Notes: generated by a model from the sequence alone, not told the origin. 64,000 bases of DNA from Cryptomeria japonica (GCF_030272615.1 NC_081408.1:400423889-400487888); one strand, 5' to 3'. Numbered from the stretch's first letter, positions 23,505 through 34,935 are shown. Made by a program: numbers and translations.

Positions 23505-24173
23505 TGGTATGTTATTTTGTAAAGGAGCTTCAGCTAATTGATCAACAATGACCTGTCCTTTGATAGCTTTTCAATCAACATACTCTATATCAAATTCACT
23601 CAGTATCATGACCCATTTGGTTAATCTGCCTGTCAAAGTTGACTTGTTCAACAAATACTTTAGTGGAGCTATCTTTTCTATTAGCTTCACATAATGAGTC
23701 AGGATATAATGTGGTAGCTTCTGAGTTATAAATACAACTGCTAGACATGTCTTCTCTATTGATGTATAATTCAGTTCATAGCTGACAAGTGTTCTACTAA
23801 TCTAATATAGTGCTCTTTCTTTTCCTTCTTTATCATGTTGAGCTAGTAGAGTGCCTAATGATACATTTGTCGTCGAGATATAGAGCAACAATGGTTTCTC
23901 TTTGATTGGCGATACCAGTACTGGAGGATTCAGGAGATATTCTTTGATTTGCATAAAAGCTTCTTCACATTTCTGATCCCATTTGAATGGAATATTCCTA
24001 TGTAAAAGATGAGTGAATGGATGGCATCTATCTTCTAATTAAGAGACAAATCTTTTGATTGATTGCAATCTTTCTTGTAAAGATTGCAATTGACTTATGT
24101 TCCTAGGTGACTCCATCTCCATGATGGCTTTTACCTTTTCAAGATCTACTTCAATTCCATGGGCTAATATAAT
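23505..24173 (-). pseudogene. pol: R2 connection and gypsy RNase H, degenerate
   Basis: Between RT and the second RNase H the - strand still reads gypsy RNase H words in the right order across stops. They include LPLKYLLNKSTLTG-type, KWVMILSEFDIEYVD and KAIKGQVIVDQL, parallel to R3 43402-43000. No long open frame remains. Confidence 0.6.
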
Positions 24174-24700
24174 TTACCCTAGAAGTTTTCCAGAGGTTAC
24201 TCCAAATGCACATTTCTTTGGACTTAATCTCAACTGATATCTTTCCAACCTATCAAATATATTTCTTAATATGTTCAAATGTTCTTGTCTTGTATAAGAT
24301 TTTGCAAGTATATCATCTACATAATCTTCCATAAATTTTTGCATCATATCATGGAAAATTGTCATCATAGCCCTTTGATAAGTCGCTCCTAAATTCTTAA
24401 GCCCAAATGGCATAACATTCCAGCAATAAGTACCCCATGCATAGGTGAATGCTATCTTTTCTTGATCTTCGGGGGTGATTCTTATTTGATTGTATCCTGA
24501 GAAGCCATCCATTAATGAAAACATCTCATGCCCTGTTGATAAGTCCACAATTATATCAATGTTGGGTAGTGAGAAATCATCTTTGGGACATGCTTTGTTC
24601 AAATCTCTAAAATTAGTGTAAACTCTTATGCTTTTATCTAGTTTTGACACTGGTACAATGCTTGAAACCCATTATGGATAGGCAACAGGTCTTATGAAAC
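24174..24700 (-). pseudogene. pol: R2 reverse transcriptase core
   Basis: 158 open codons after a stop just downstream of FIRPVAYP. Motifs in order: RDLNKACPKDDFSLPNID, FSLMDGFSGYNQI (motif A with catalytic Asp), AFTYAWGTYCWNVMPFGL, GATYQRAM and YVDDIL (catalytic motif C intact), then LSPKKCAFGVTSGKLLG. Length and order fit Ty3/gypsy RTs. It copies element RNA into DNA. The in-frame TAA near 24671 and the stop at the LLG end break it. Confidence 0.85.
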
Positions 24701-26111
24701 CCACATCTAATAGTTTCTTTAGCTCGGCTTTTACAAGAAGAGCAATGTGTGGATGCATTTTCCTTAGCTTTTGCTTAACTGGTTTTTCTTTTAAATCCAC
24801 ATTGAGATGATGCATTATAAGATCTGGATTAAGTCCCGGCATGTCAGCATAGGACCAAGCAAAATTTATTTGTCTTTGTCTGAATAATTCCATGTATTCT
24901 TTCTTCTCTTTATCTGATAATGAGGTAGAAAAATGAAGTATTTGGGGATCCTTTAATGTTCGAATATTTATTGCTTCTGTTGGTTCTATTAGAATAGAAA
25001 ATATCTCTTGAAAATACGTAGGGAGGATGTCAAACTTTCCATCTTTTGGTGCCTCCAATAGGTTTTCACCATCAGATACGTCCTTTATTTTCCCTTTTGA
25101 TCGATCTAGTGTTGCCATGAAAAGGTTTTCAACAGTAGGTCTCTTTCCTTTTTTTATTTCAATTTTGCGACTCGAAAGTTTGGCATTCCCTTGACTGCAA
25201 GAAACGTTACTTGATTCCACCATGGAAGATATCTTAGATGGTATGGGTTCGATAGCATTAAGATACACATCTAAGTCATGATCATTGGAAAAGGCATCTA
25301 ATTCAGGGTTTTCTAGATTATCCCAATCAATTAGTTCAGGATGAAGAAGGGGTGAGTCATAATCATAATCATTCTCATCGTTAGATGCTTCAAAGTTCAT
25401 GACATAATGGTCATAATTTGGTGTAGAGTAGGTAATGTCATAGATAGAATGATCTTGACGATTATCCCTCCCAAGTATTCTCCAATTAGTTCTAACAAAA
25501 TTAGTATTAGCATTTTGTGGTTCACACTCAAATGGATCTTCATCTGACATTTGTCCCTTAAACGAATGGATTATATCAACACACGCGTCTTTAGTATTGC
25601 AAGTTCCTTCTTGATTATTTTCAATAAATTCATTTTCATTTTGAAGTTGGCATACTGGTGCACATGATATAGAGAATTCTTTTGCTAGCTTTTGTCTTCT
25701 TTCAAACTCAGCTTCTTCTGGACTAATAGTCAATTCTACTTGACTATCTTTTAGTTCTTCTATGGTTTTGCCATACCTTGGTACATCTTGCTCTTTATTT
25801 GATAAAAAATTTATATTTCCATATGCTTGATCTATATATGTTTTTGTTCCTTGTGGTGTTATTTCTTTGTCTTTGTCATCCCCTTTCTTTTGTTGTCTTG
25901 TATATGCCTCTTTTCTCTGGATTTCGAGTTCTTCTTGTCTTCTTTCTAACTCCATCTTTTGTTTTGTAATAAACAAGTCTTCCTTTGTGATAGCTGCTTG
26001 CTCTTTATTTTTTTCTTCACTTGATATACTAGATGAGACATCTGGACCCCATTCATATTCATTTGAATCTGTCTTTGAACCATTGTCTAGGGCTATACCA
26101 CTATACCACAC
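24672..26111 (-). CDS. pol: R2 pol linker region and RT N-terminus
   Basis: The longest open frame of R2, 479 codons. It is charged and Gln/Glu-rich at first (ELERRQEELEIQRKEAYTRQ, probable coiled coil), then acidic (NDENDYDYDSPLL). It ends with the start of RT (NPDLIMHHLNVDLKEKP, KMHPHIALLVKAELKKLLDV, GFIRPVAYP). R3 has the same linker with more breaks (44365-45746). No enzymatic domain is recognised in the first 380 residues. It lies between the G-patch and RT, so it is part of the polyprotein and not a separate gene. Confidence 0.7.
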   Translation of the reverse strand: MWYSGIALDNGSKTDSNEYEWGPDVSSSISSEEKNKEQAAITKEDLFITKQKMELERRQEELEIQRKEAYTRQQKKGDDKDKEITPQGTKTYIDQAYGNINFLSNKEQDVPRYGKTIEELKDSQVELTISPEEAEFERRQKLAKEFSISCAPVCQLQNENEFIENNQEGTCNTKDACVDIIHSFKGQMSDEDPFECEPQNANTNFVRTNWRILGRDNRQDHSIYDITYSTPNYDHYVMNFEASNDENDYDYDSPLLHPELIDWDNLENPELDAFSNDHDLDVYLNAIEPIPSKISSMVESSNVSCSQGNAKLSSRKIEIKKGKRPTVENLFMATLDRSKGKIKDVSDGENLLEAPKDGKFDILPTYFQEIFSILIEPTEAINIRTLKDPQILHFSTSLSDKEKKEYMELFRQRQINFAWSYADMPGLNPDLIMHHLNVDLKEKPVKQKLRKMHPHIALLVKAELKKLLDVGFIRPVAYP

Positions 26112-26154
26112 AGGAATGTTGTATGGTGCAAAAAGTTCTTTGATTTCTGCTATC

Positions 26155-26892
26155 TCAATTTTTACTGCTTCTGGAATATCTTGTTCCGATTTTGCATGGT
26201 CGTATTCCTTGAACTTGTTGACAAGATTCTTCTTTTCTTTTGATTACAATCTCTTCTTCTTGTTTCTTATGTTCTTCTTGTTTCTGCTTATTGGCTACTA
26301 TTTCTGCTGCTTGATGTAGCTTTTCTTGCCATTGTTCTTCTTTAGAGATTGATTTATTTCTCCACTTTGGTTGTTGATGATTATGTTGCTTTTGATATGT
26401 TTTTAGATATCCAAGCCCTAATTTATCTTCTTTAGATTGTGAGTGTGGACAAATAGGTTCTGAAATACCTTGATGTCGCTTACCAATTGGTCTTTTTCCT
26501 TCATATCCCATTTTTTGCATGATTTTATAAACATTGCCATATTGTTCTATGGGAATATTGATTTCTATAGCTGTTGCTATAGTTTCATTTTCATATTTTT
26601 ACAATCAACCAAGAATGTCCTTGTCTTAAGTTTCTTCTTCAAGGGTTCCAGCTCTAACAAATGCCCCATTAAACATATCTTTTGATTTCTTTGAGATCTT
26701 TGATTGGATATTTGTAGGCTTTCCATATGACTTAGGTGAAAGTGGAAAATTATGCAAAGAATATTTTCCCATTCCTTCATCATTCAATTTGAGCTTTTTC
26801 TCAAAGGTTTCCCATAACTTTTCTTGAATTTCTTTGGTAGGATATATTGATTCTTTGTTATGTGGAACTCTTGTATCTTTTGTTGGCTTCAA
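26155..26892 (-). pseudogene. pol: R2 G-patch segment after protease
   Basis: Two overlapping minus-strand frames. The downstream piece has MQKMGYEGKRPIGKRHQGIS and KEDKLGLGY, fitting a G-patch (Gly-rich RNA-binding motif) with its late GLGY. The upstream piece (26892-26626) corresponds to the protease-to-G-patch linker. R3 has a clearer copy (YGPGYKMIQRMGYSGTGPLG). G-patch motifs next to retroviral-type proteases are known in betaretroviruses and some plant gypsy elements. A Lys/Glu-rich tail follows. Confidence 0.65.
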
Positions 26893-27024
26893 ATTATTGC
26901 AATATTGGCTAGAGTTTGCAATTATAGTGACCTCTTGTCCTTAGTGAGGAAATTTTACACATTGATGATGTGCAGAAGGAACTACTTGCATGGTGTGAAT
27001 CCACGGTCTTCCCAGAAGAATGTT

Positions 27025-27642
27025 TTAAGAGAGGTTCAAATCTAAAACCTGACATAATGTATTCATTTCCACAAGTCCTATTTTGATTGGCAACACCACA
27101 GTTCCTTTAGAAGAAATATTTGCTTCATCATAAGCTTTAATAGTTATTTTCTTCTTTGGATCTATTGCATTTTCTGAATATCCCAAAGCTTTTATTAAAC
27201 TTAATGCATAAATGTTTAAGCCTGCTCCATCATCTATGAGTACACGTTTGACACAAGTTTTATTAATGGTGACTTCAACATGTAAAGGGGCATTGTGAGG
27301 ATGTTGCAAGGACATGTCATCATTTTCAGAAAATGATAAGCAATGAGGGGCTATAAGGTGTCCCACCATGTTTTGGAATTGATCCACATCCAAGTCTTTT
27401 GGAACTGTTGTTTCCACTAAAGCTTTTTCCAAAATTTCCTTATGCATAGGTGAAACTTTGAGAAGTTCCAAAATTGATATTTGAGTGGGTATTCTTTGTA
27501 ATTTCCCTACTAGATTGTATTGTTGTGAAGTGGATGTTGAATCTTTTATTATACCTGGAAAGGTGACCTTTTCTTTGCTTCTCATAATGACATTGATTGT
27601 CTCTGAAGGTGGATTATCCTTGACAATGATGACATTTACCAC
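27025..27642 (-). pseudogene. pol: R2 retropepsin-type protease
   Basis: 205 open codons. The active-site region reads RVLIDDGAGLNIYALSL, where DDGA replaces the usual DSGA, followed by KITIKAYDEANISSKGTV and the flap-like PIKIGLVEMN. R3 has IDGGAGLNI at this position. The N-terminal part (LDVDQFQNMVGHLIAP, HPHNAPLHVEV) is shared with R3 46968. It would cleave the polyprotein. The frame ends in a stop at DLNLS. Confidence 0.75.
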
Positions 27643-27645
27643 ATC

Positions 27646-28166
27646 ATCATATGTATAAGTCTAGTTCACTTTTTCTTTTCCTTTGTCATCTTTTAATTGG
27701 GATGGTTCACCTTTGTCATAATTAGGGAGTGGAGTTTTGAAAGCTAGGTGTGATTCATTTGTCTTATGGCTATCCAATGTGATAGTTCCATTATCGATTA
27801 GATCCTAGATAAGGTGTTTCAATCTCTGACAATCATTTGTTTGGTGTCCTTTATTCCGATGCTAATTACAAAAATGATTGTCATTCCACCAATTAGGCTT
27901 GACTGGTGGTTCATAACTTCTTGCTTCTGGTAAAACAATCAGTTTGTTTGCAAGAAGAGTTTTTAAAGCTAATTCTAATGGTTCTCCAATGTTTGTGAAT
28001 TTCCTATGAGGATTGGAGAAGAAAGACTTGGCTTTATTTCTTTCTTGATTGTCATTGTTTGGGATTTGACTTGATAGATTAAAAATTGGTTGTTGTTTCG
28101 TAGCACTATTGTCGTCATTTCCTCCATTGATGACATTCCTATTCTTTGACCAGAATTTGGGTTTGT

Positions 28167-28206
<40 letters not shown>

Positions 28207-29300
28207 ATTGTAAGAATTATTGTAAAGTTTTAGCTCTCCTTTCTTTACCATCACATCTTCTATTGTCAGACCATTCTCAATCATCTTGGTGAAGGAGGGA
28301 TGACATTTCTTTTTTAGTCGATAACTCATTTCACTAATAAGATTATCAATGAATATGTCCATCTTTTCTTTATCAGGTACATATCTTGGATACCTATTAA
28401 ACATTCATTTCCATCGATGCAAGAAGATCATAAAAGATTCACCATTCTTTTTTTTAACATTGCATAAATCCATCATTGTTATCTCATTCCTAACATTTTA
28501 GGAATACCGTGAAATAAATCTATTCACGAGTTCTTCAAAATATTTGATTACGGAGGGTAATCTTGAAAACCATTCCATTGATTGCTCATTTAAACTCCTA
28601 GGGAAAAGATGCATCAGGTAAGTTTCATTGTGCACAAATTCCATACTCATAGTACAAAACTCTCTAATGTGATCCTGAGGATCAGATTTTCCATCGCATT
28701 TGTCATATTTAGGGATCTCACAATTTTGTGGAAATGGTGCCATATTCAAATTTTTATCAAAAGGATATGGGCAGATATCTTCTAGTGAATACTTCTTGGG
28801 GCTTGTTCCATTTTGCATATCTTGTATCTGTTGTTGCAGAGTTTGCATTTGTTGAGTGAGGTTTAACAACGGATTATCCATATAGTTTCTCCTTATTTCT
28901 TCGTAAGTTCTTTTATCACTACGCTCTTTTCTTGTGTCATCCCATTCTTTTATTGTCTCTTCATGACTTTATTTGTTCACATCTTCGTTGTTTGGATCAT
29001 CTGTGTTTTGGGTGTTACTTGTCTCCACATCTTGTTTCAAGCTTTCTATGTTAAATTCTTGTGGCAATTTAGCTTCTAATTTTGCCAACATCAAAAGATA
29101 TTTCTCTTTTTGTTTTGCCAATAATTTTTCCTTTAGTCTATCAAATTTGAAATCTTTCTCAAGGTCTCTAATGGTGCTATTGACTGCTTCTTCATCAACA
29201 ACGGTATACCTAAAAGTTTGGAATATCAGATTATCTTCTTCCTCCATTTGTTTTGTTGTTTCTAAGTTGTTCGTATTCAGCTCTAGTCCAAATTGGCATG
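27646..29300 (-). pseudogene. gag: R2 gag
   Basis: Frame pieces 29247-28969, 28881-28498 and 28404-27862 form one gag. N-terminal words are MEEEDNLIFQTFRYTVVDEE; the core is EIPKYDKCDGKSDPQDHIRE, RSLNEQSMEWFSRLP and YPRYVPDKEKMDIFIDNLIS. A run of about 14 Asn codons (GTT repeat on + strand near 28165-28205) follows, then a zinc-knuckle-like tail (HRNKGHQTNDC) after a stop. Retrotrans_gag-type capsid protein. R3 gag has the same order without the poly-Asn expansion. Several stops break it. Confidence 0.75.
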
Positions 29301-30676
29301 TATTGTTTAAAAAAAATTGAAGTTTCCAAAGGACAACTCAATAAGTGATTATTGGTTTAGGAAGATATGCTTTGTTGATTTTACGGCTATTTTTTGTTTG
29401 TTGTGATAAAGCGTCTCTTTGTTGAAAATCATGTCCTTGCAAAATTTCTCTGTCAAACTCTGTCCCGTAGCCACGTAAATAGTGACGAAAATGGTGTAGG
29501 AATGTCCTATGTTTTAATAAGATCTTGCGATTGATATACAAGAATCTTATTCTTTTCTGGGTAGCTTTATAACGAGGTTTTCTTTTCTTAAGGCGATACT
29601 TAAAAGTCATATAAGCATCTGATAGTTCACAAGTTTGTTTGATTCCAATGTTGGTGCAATTCTGATTTTGATATGACCTAGGTTCAAAATAGGAAAGATA
29701 TATCCAAGATAATGAACACAAGATGAATTGATCAAGCTTCGTGATAGAGGATTTGATATATCCTGATGAGAGACTTGACAATGATGTTGATTTTTTTTGT
29801 TTAGCACTTTAAATGTTTGAATCAATAGCTTGTTGAATGTTTATGCTTATGGAAACTTTTCAGAAATAGCCTATTGGATTAGTGACCCAGTTGTTGAACT
29901 AGTTTGAAAATGTGTGATAGTTTAGAGACAAATCTACTCAAGAAGTGTTTTGATACTGATGTTGAAATTTTGGTTTGATATCCTTTTTAGATGTGAAATT
30001 TATTTTTTTCTAACTCTTGTGGCAAAGAGTATTAACCTATGGGACAAAAGCACTATTTTGTTATTTGAAAGTGCTATTCTGATTATGTTTCAAGGATTCT
30101 TCTCAAATCCTTCAACAAGTTGTTGGATTTTCACTCATTTTTTTTAGATGATGTTATTCTCAAATTTTTGACCATTTTGAACATGTCATAGACATAGAAG
30201 ACACAATGTTTTTGAAAACAAAATGCATAAGCAAGTACAAATCCTATGGCAGGTTGAGACAATAATTATTGAATCTCAAATGGGGTTTCCCCTGAGGCTA
30301 GGCTATTCAAAGGGGATATTTAGATGCTTGACCCCACTAGCTCCACCCTTGGCACTCACTTCTCTAGAGCAGCCAAGCACCAGTTTCCATGAAAACTCCC
30401 CATGGAAAACTTTATATCTCTACTAAGAACCATATGTGTGTAAGCCACTTCAGAGGTCCGACTTCCTGCGCCAACAACTAGAAGGATTTTGGAAACTATT
30501 ACAAGTGGTTTTTAGTAAATGCTTCTGGTCATGTGGCCATAGATGCAGAACTTTTATCTCTGTAAATACAAAAGGTTCCCAGCCTATAGTGGTTACGCTC
30601 CATAGGGTTTATGGGGAAACATAGTGTCGATATGAACTTATCAACACATGTTGCTTGTGACTTTTGTCACAAGCAC

Positions 30677-30788
30677 AATTTATTTAGAGTGGATTGGAAG
30701 GACTCGGTATTAGCCCATTTCTACTTTAGGTCGTTCCCCTCTCACTGGCCCCCTCAAGGCAGCTCGAGAAGGCAGGCCCTCTAAAGGT
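30677..30788 (-). promoter_or_regulatory. Conserved leader block (R2), candidate packaging or RNA signal
   Basis: About 110 bases match R3 50650-50774 inside otherwise diverged leaders: tagagtggattggaaggact, tagcccatttctactttagg, tcgttcccctctcactgg and ggcaggcc...ctaaag. The conservation of a non-coding block suggests a cis RNA function in the - strand transcript. Role inferred only. Confidence 0.5.
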
Positions 30789-31147
30789 TATACATAAAAT
30801 AAAGTAGGTTTGGTTTTTTGATCACCGTATGATGGTGAGAGCATACTTACCTACTACTTCATCAAGCATGAAAAACAAAATTCCATTTTAGCTTTTGTAA
30901 CATCTATGTGCAACTATCTTAAAGAAGTCACTTAAAAATGCTAGTTGCATGTTGTTAATTTATCCTCCTTAGTTAAGCTAAATGAGCATGACAAGATGTG
31001 TTACTTTCCAAAATAGAACTCTTAATTAACTAGGTGAGGAAATGCATGAAATTTGTTTTAAAAAATAACCCTGCATATGCATGTCAATAGTTTGAAAATT
31101 TTAAGTTCTTGGACATTCGGACCTACAAGAAAAATTATGTCAGTTGT

Positions 31148-31477
31148 AAACAAAAACGCTATCCTAACAAATGCGTTGTCTTTCACCTCAAAAGTGCTAA
31201 CCTAACTGACAAAAGCACTAACCTAAAACATAAAAGTGTTGCTCTACGGACTAAGAAGTGAGAATTCTCTGACAAAAGCGTTAACCAAACTAACAAATGC
31301 GTGAACCTGAAGGACAAAAGTGTTGTTCTGAAGATTAAATGCATTGATTTACAAACAAAAATGCTGACCTAAATGACAAATGTGCTAACCTGAAGGATAG
31401 AAGCACTAACCTTTCAAACAAAGGCGTTGTCAAAACTCACACAGGCGTGAATCTATATTACAAACGTGTTAAATTTG
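31148..31477 (-). repeat. TTAGCGCTTTTG motif array in gag-pol leader (R2)
   Basis: On the + strand about 15 copies of caaaagcgctaa-type words, for example caaaaacgctat, caaatgcgttgt, caaaagcactaa, caaaagcgttaa, caaatgtgctaa and caaacgtgttaa. They are reverse complements of the 17084-17405 motif, so on the - strand (gag-pol sense) they read TTAGYRCNTTTG. The two arrays form an inverted pair near the ends of the internal region. Confidence 0.8.
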
Positions 31478-31525
31478 CTTTTTGCGAAAATTAGATAGGA
31501 TATTAGAAAGAATATGTGAGGCCCT

Positions 31526-31545
31526 GAGCCCCACGGTGGGCACCA
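31526..31545 (-). promoter_or_regulatory. Primer-binding site of R2 (tRNA-Lys type)
   Basis: The - strand reads TGGTGCCCACCGTGGGGCTC, three bases after the 5' LTR. It is one mismatch from the complement of the plant tRNA-Lys 3' end (TGGCGCCCACCGTGGGGCTC, from memory). Confidence 0.85.
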
Positions 31546-31548
31546 AAA

Positions 31549-32720
31549 TGTGTCGACTTGAATTTCATCATCAGAATACTACCTGCAACATGTTAGTTTC
31601 ACAAAATACAAAGGATACATGAAATCCAAACTCAACCAATGAAACTACATGAAATACATATAAAATAAAAGTACTATTATTACCTTCATGATTTATGTCT
31701 CATTGTGTCATAACTCCACTATTCCCGGTTGCAGATGGTGTGCTCTCAGACAAGCACTGATAGCTTCCAAGATGGCATATGAAGAATGGATTGATAACAG
31801 GTAGTTAACTAATACTATGATATGAAATGCTAAATGACTATGCTAAATGATTATGTTATTTGCTTCAAGATTAAAACTCACGGATGCATAAGTTTTCACA
31901 AATGATTAGCTTTAAAAACCCACATGAAGACTAACTCTCTCTCAACTCAAACTCCTGATCTTATAAACTTTGAGAGAACAAGGTGATGTGCCATAGATCA
32001 ATGGTCATGATCAGATCAGCAGACTTGGATGGCTATGAGAAAAGGTGAAGGTTGAGAGAAAGGGGGAAAGAGAAGACAAGTGTCACTCATCTCACCTTGA
32101 CTGGGTTGCTGACTGAGGCAATCTATGGATTGTTGGAGAAGATTTAGGCATGAGAGGACAAGTGGACTCAAGTCCTTCCTAAGATGTAGGGATGTTCGAG
32201 AGAATATAAAAGAAGGCTATGAAATATGTGTACATACACAATATTTCATTAAATTTGGAGGTTGAAGATAAGTGGCTAATAAATGATTTATTTATTTTAT
32301 TTTTGTTGAATCAATTTAGCCACATGATGGATGAGTTGGCAAAGGAAAGATGAAGTAGAGATGGAAAGTGAGTTGGATAAGGGATTTAAATAATTTAGAA
32401 AATCATTTAATAGTTGAGACTATAGGATAGAAGAATAATCATTAGATATTAGATATTTGAATGATTGGAGGAGATAATTAAATATTAGATATTGAATTAA
32501 CTGATTAGAAGAATAATTAAATATTGGATATTTAATTAATTAGAGGAATAGGATAGATGAATTAATTAATAAAATATTTTAATTAAATTAATTAATGAAA
32601 AGACATGAAATGAATTAAATAAATCAATCTTTTTAAATTAACTATTTAATAGAAGAATAATTATTAAATAAATATAAAATATTTACGTAATTGCTCATAG
32701 CCAATTTTTATGTGTATACA
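31549..32720 (-). repeat. 5' LTR of R2
   Basis: It begins TGTATACACATAAAAATTGG at 32720 on the - strand and ends CGACACA at 31549. It is collinear with 15487-16620 apart from small indels. A TATA-like TTATAAG occurs at the same place as in the 3' LTR (near 31962). The outer flank ccagg (32721-32725) is the target duplication. Confidence 0.9.
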
Positions 32721-34025
32721 CCAGGCTTAAATACTTGCTTGTGTGCACCACCCAAATGCTTTGCATTTGACATACTAAGTTGCCTAACAATCTCTAAATA
32801 GGCAATCCCGTCAGGACCTAATGTAGGCAACATATATGGAACACCCTCAAAACCATAAACACTGAAAAAAAGTGAAATTCTAACATACAAACCAGTCACC
32901 CCATTTGTGGTTGACCCTAGTGTCTCCAAAATAATTGGGTCTCAAGAATCTCTCAATCTTTGGTGAGATAGACCCATCAAATTCCACTCCAAACAATCTA
33001 TACAAGGGCTTGACAAAATATTCTTCAAATAACACATAGTGTGATTTGTTAAACCTTGAGTCCCATAGGGATACCTATAGTTGAATTGGTTGGTTCTGTC
33101 CCTCTTTGTTCCTGGAAGTCACCTTTAATTCTCCTGGCAATAAACTTTGCATCTGACCATGAAACAAAACCATATGCATTAGCAATGAGTAAAATTTGAA
33201 AATAGGGTTAGGCTCTATTTGCAAATTCAAAAATCCTTCATGCAGCTTCTCTGCCAAGTAAGTTGCATAATCAAATGGCCTTGGCTCATGCATTTGAATG
33301 TCTATAGCCAACACCAATGGGCCTATTCTTGTAACGTCAGGAACTTCTTCCCCGCAGACCTGGCCACATGCCCAATATGTGTACTGCAAGTATTGTCTGA
33401 AAAGAGTAATTTTGAAAGGAGGACCATCCTTCTCTGTGAGTCGTCCCTTCTCCTTTTTGTGAATTGCTAACTTCCACATTGTGTGAGTGGTGTCCATTTA
33501 GGTATACTCTCCTTCTAGGTCTGTAAAGGATAGGGGCATGTAGGGCTCATAAGACATGCTGAAAACCTCCTGAATAGACCCGACAGATATCTGGATGAAT
33601 GGATCCCCATTGGGTAATTAGATGCATCTTTTTTCTTTGTTGTACTTCATGGTAAGAAATTCCAATAATCTAAGATTCAGAAAAACATTTGGGACCACCA
33701 GTCTACCCAAATTTGTCGTCCAAGGGTTCGATAATGGCATCTCCTTGTTCCGCCTCAGGTAGTGATATAGAAACAATTTGTAGCCCCTTATGGTTGTCCA
33801 GATATCTCCAAACCCTTTGTACTAATCCTCCAATTGATCCTTGGGTGGAAAATAAGCTTTAGACTTCCTTGACTTAGCACCAGATGACTCCATTTGGTCA
33901 ATCATGTCCTCGTTTAGTTTTTGCTTTTGCACACCCTCTACAGACTTCGTCCTTTTTTATTTAGCAGACTGTATGTCTGAAATCTCTATGTCTTTCCTTT
34001 TCCCTTGTGAACTAGAAGCCTCCAT
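32721..34025 (-). pseudogene. LTR ORF, N-terminal part (R4 3' LTR)
   Basis: ATG at 34025 gives MEASSSQGKRKDIEIS, then KQKLNEDMIDQMESSGAKSR, a basic, possibly nuclear-targeting start. It continues as YHYLRRNKEMPLSNPWTTNL, GRLVVPNVFLNLRLLEF, SVGSIQEVFSMSYEPYMPLS, WACGQVCGEEVPDVTRIGPL, HYVLFEEYFVKPLYRLFGVE and ends at VFKPG at the R2 junction. Together with 14333-15486 it is about 820 codons. Scattered stops are present, the longest open piece being 33497-33075. I do not recognise the family. The layout with a conserved IQEVF segment recalls plant transposon-associated ORFs, but this is not evidence of homology. Confidence 0.7.
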
Positions 34026-34269
34026 GATTAAATGCTTGAACTTTCAAATTACCCGCACTTCTTGTCTGCAAATTCAATGTTGATGGCTGAAAACACTGTG
34101 AATAATTTTGGCATGAAAACTCTTTCTTTATGCTAGATATGCAATGGCTAGGGTCTGTAATGATAAAAATGCTTATTAGATTTTCTTTGTGTGGATCCAA
34201 CCCACCTGATCGCGAGCATTAAATAATGGTTGTCATATCAGACATTCTAATGGCTAATCGACGTAACCC

Positions 34270-34870
34270 TACCCGATAATTCAATTACTTGACGCCACCT
34301 GTATTTTGCGTTCCTTTGATTACCTTTTTGTCTTTTTGATCGGTATAGGTCACTCTAATCAATCCATCGGATCTTGCCCTGGTCATTTCACTTTTTTCCT
34401 CAAGTCTTGACTTATCTCGATGGATCCACCTTTCTTTTCTATTAGTTAGCTTTTCTTTGTCACATTGGGGTATGTCTCTTTGATGAAACCTCCTTCTGTT
34501 TATTCCTCCAGTCGCTCCATCGGCCTTCGGAATGAATTCACCTAATACTTCATCCGATGGTCCCATGACATCTAACTTTCTTTTTGATCGGCGTAACTTT
34601 CACCAATTGCTTCATCGGGCATCGGCGTAGCATATTTTCCTTTCTTCTGATAGTTATAGTCTCCCTGATAGATCCGCCCTCTATGGATTCTACCGATCGA
34701 GCATTGGGACAACTCTAAAAATGTTTCTCCGGTAGCGTAAGCTATCTCGATGAGTCTTCTTGCACCTTACTCTCCTTATCGGGTTGCTTCAGTCTGTTGG
34801 TGTAGGTTTTCCCGATGTAGTAACTTCGTTTGTGACGAGCTCATCTTCCTTATCGGGCATCGGGATAACC
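34270..34870 (-). repeat. CCGAT/ATCGG array, R4 3' LTR, part 1
   Basis: Multiple cores such as ccatcggatc, ccatcggcc, catccgatgg, catcgggcatcggcgta and ttatcgggcatcggga. It is the same array as R6 10990-12130 and sits just upstream of the LTR ORF start. It is interrupted by R3 and resumes at 52549. Confidence 0.75.
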
Positions 34871-34935
34871 CAAAATGCATCTCCCCAATAATGTATGTTA
34901 TCCTGATTTGTCTTACTCCCTTTCTTGCTTGGTAC

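Larger units (their letters stand above)
29301..31525. other. R2 leader between primer site and gag
   Basis: 2.2 kb without a gene. It holds a block shared with the R3 leader (30677-30788) and the motif array (31148-31477), plus outlying motif copies near 30040-30075 (gacaaaagcactattt, gaaagtgctattc). The rest shows nothing recognisable. Confidence 0.55.
15487..32720 (-). mobile_element. R2: Tat-like Ty3/gypsy element, near full length
   Basis: A complete 17.2-kb element on the - strand with perfect 5-bp target duplications ccagg at 15482-15486 and 32721-32725. The LTRs are 31549-32720 (5') and 15487-16620 (3'). Order on the - strand: LTR, tRNA-Lys-type primer site, 2.2-kb leader with motif array, gag, protease, G-patch, RT, gypsy RNase H, archaeal-type RNase H, integrase, hairpin, antisense PMD ORF, motif array, polypurine tract, LTR. 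Gag and pol carry scattered stops. It interrupts the LTR ORF of R4 between the codons for KVF.PG and TLHFGD. Confidence 0.9.
32721..34935 (-). repeat. R4 3' LTR, piece 2
   Basis: It continues piece 1 across R2 and aligns with 62600-64000. It contains the N-terminal part of the LTR ORF (32721-34025), then upstream non-coding LTR with CCGAT/ATCGG motifs (about 34270-34870). It ends at ggtac (34931-34935), the R3 target duplication. Confidence 0.8.

Noticed and set aside
25778..26319. Hydrophobic + strand frames that look like membrane proteins
   Set aside because: They are mirror frames of the charged Glu/Lys-rich R2 pol linker; Phe/Leu/Ser-rich antisense is expected.
28160..28210. A regular short repeat that might suggest a CRISPR-like or regulatory array
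   Set aside because: It is a simple GTT trinucleotide run in frame with gag (Asn codons); there are no spacers, and this is plant nuclear DNA.
31526..31545. tRNA gene fragment
   Set aside because: Only the 3' 20 bases of a tRNA complement are present, directly next to an LTR; it is a primer-binding site.
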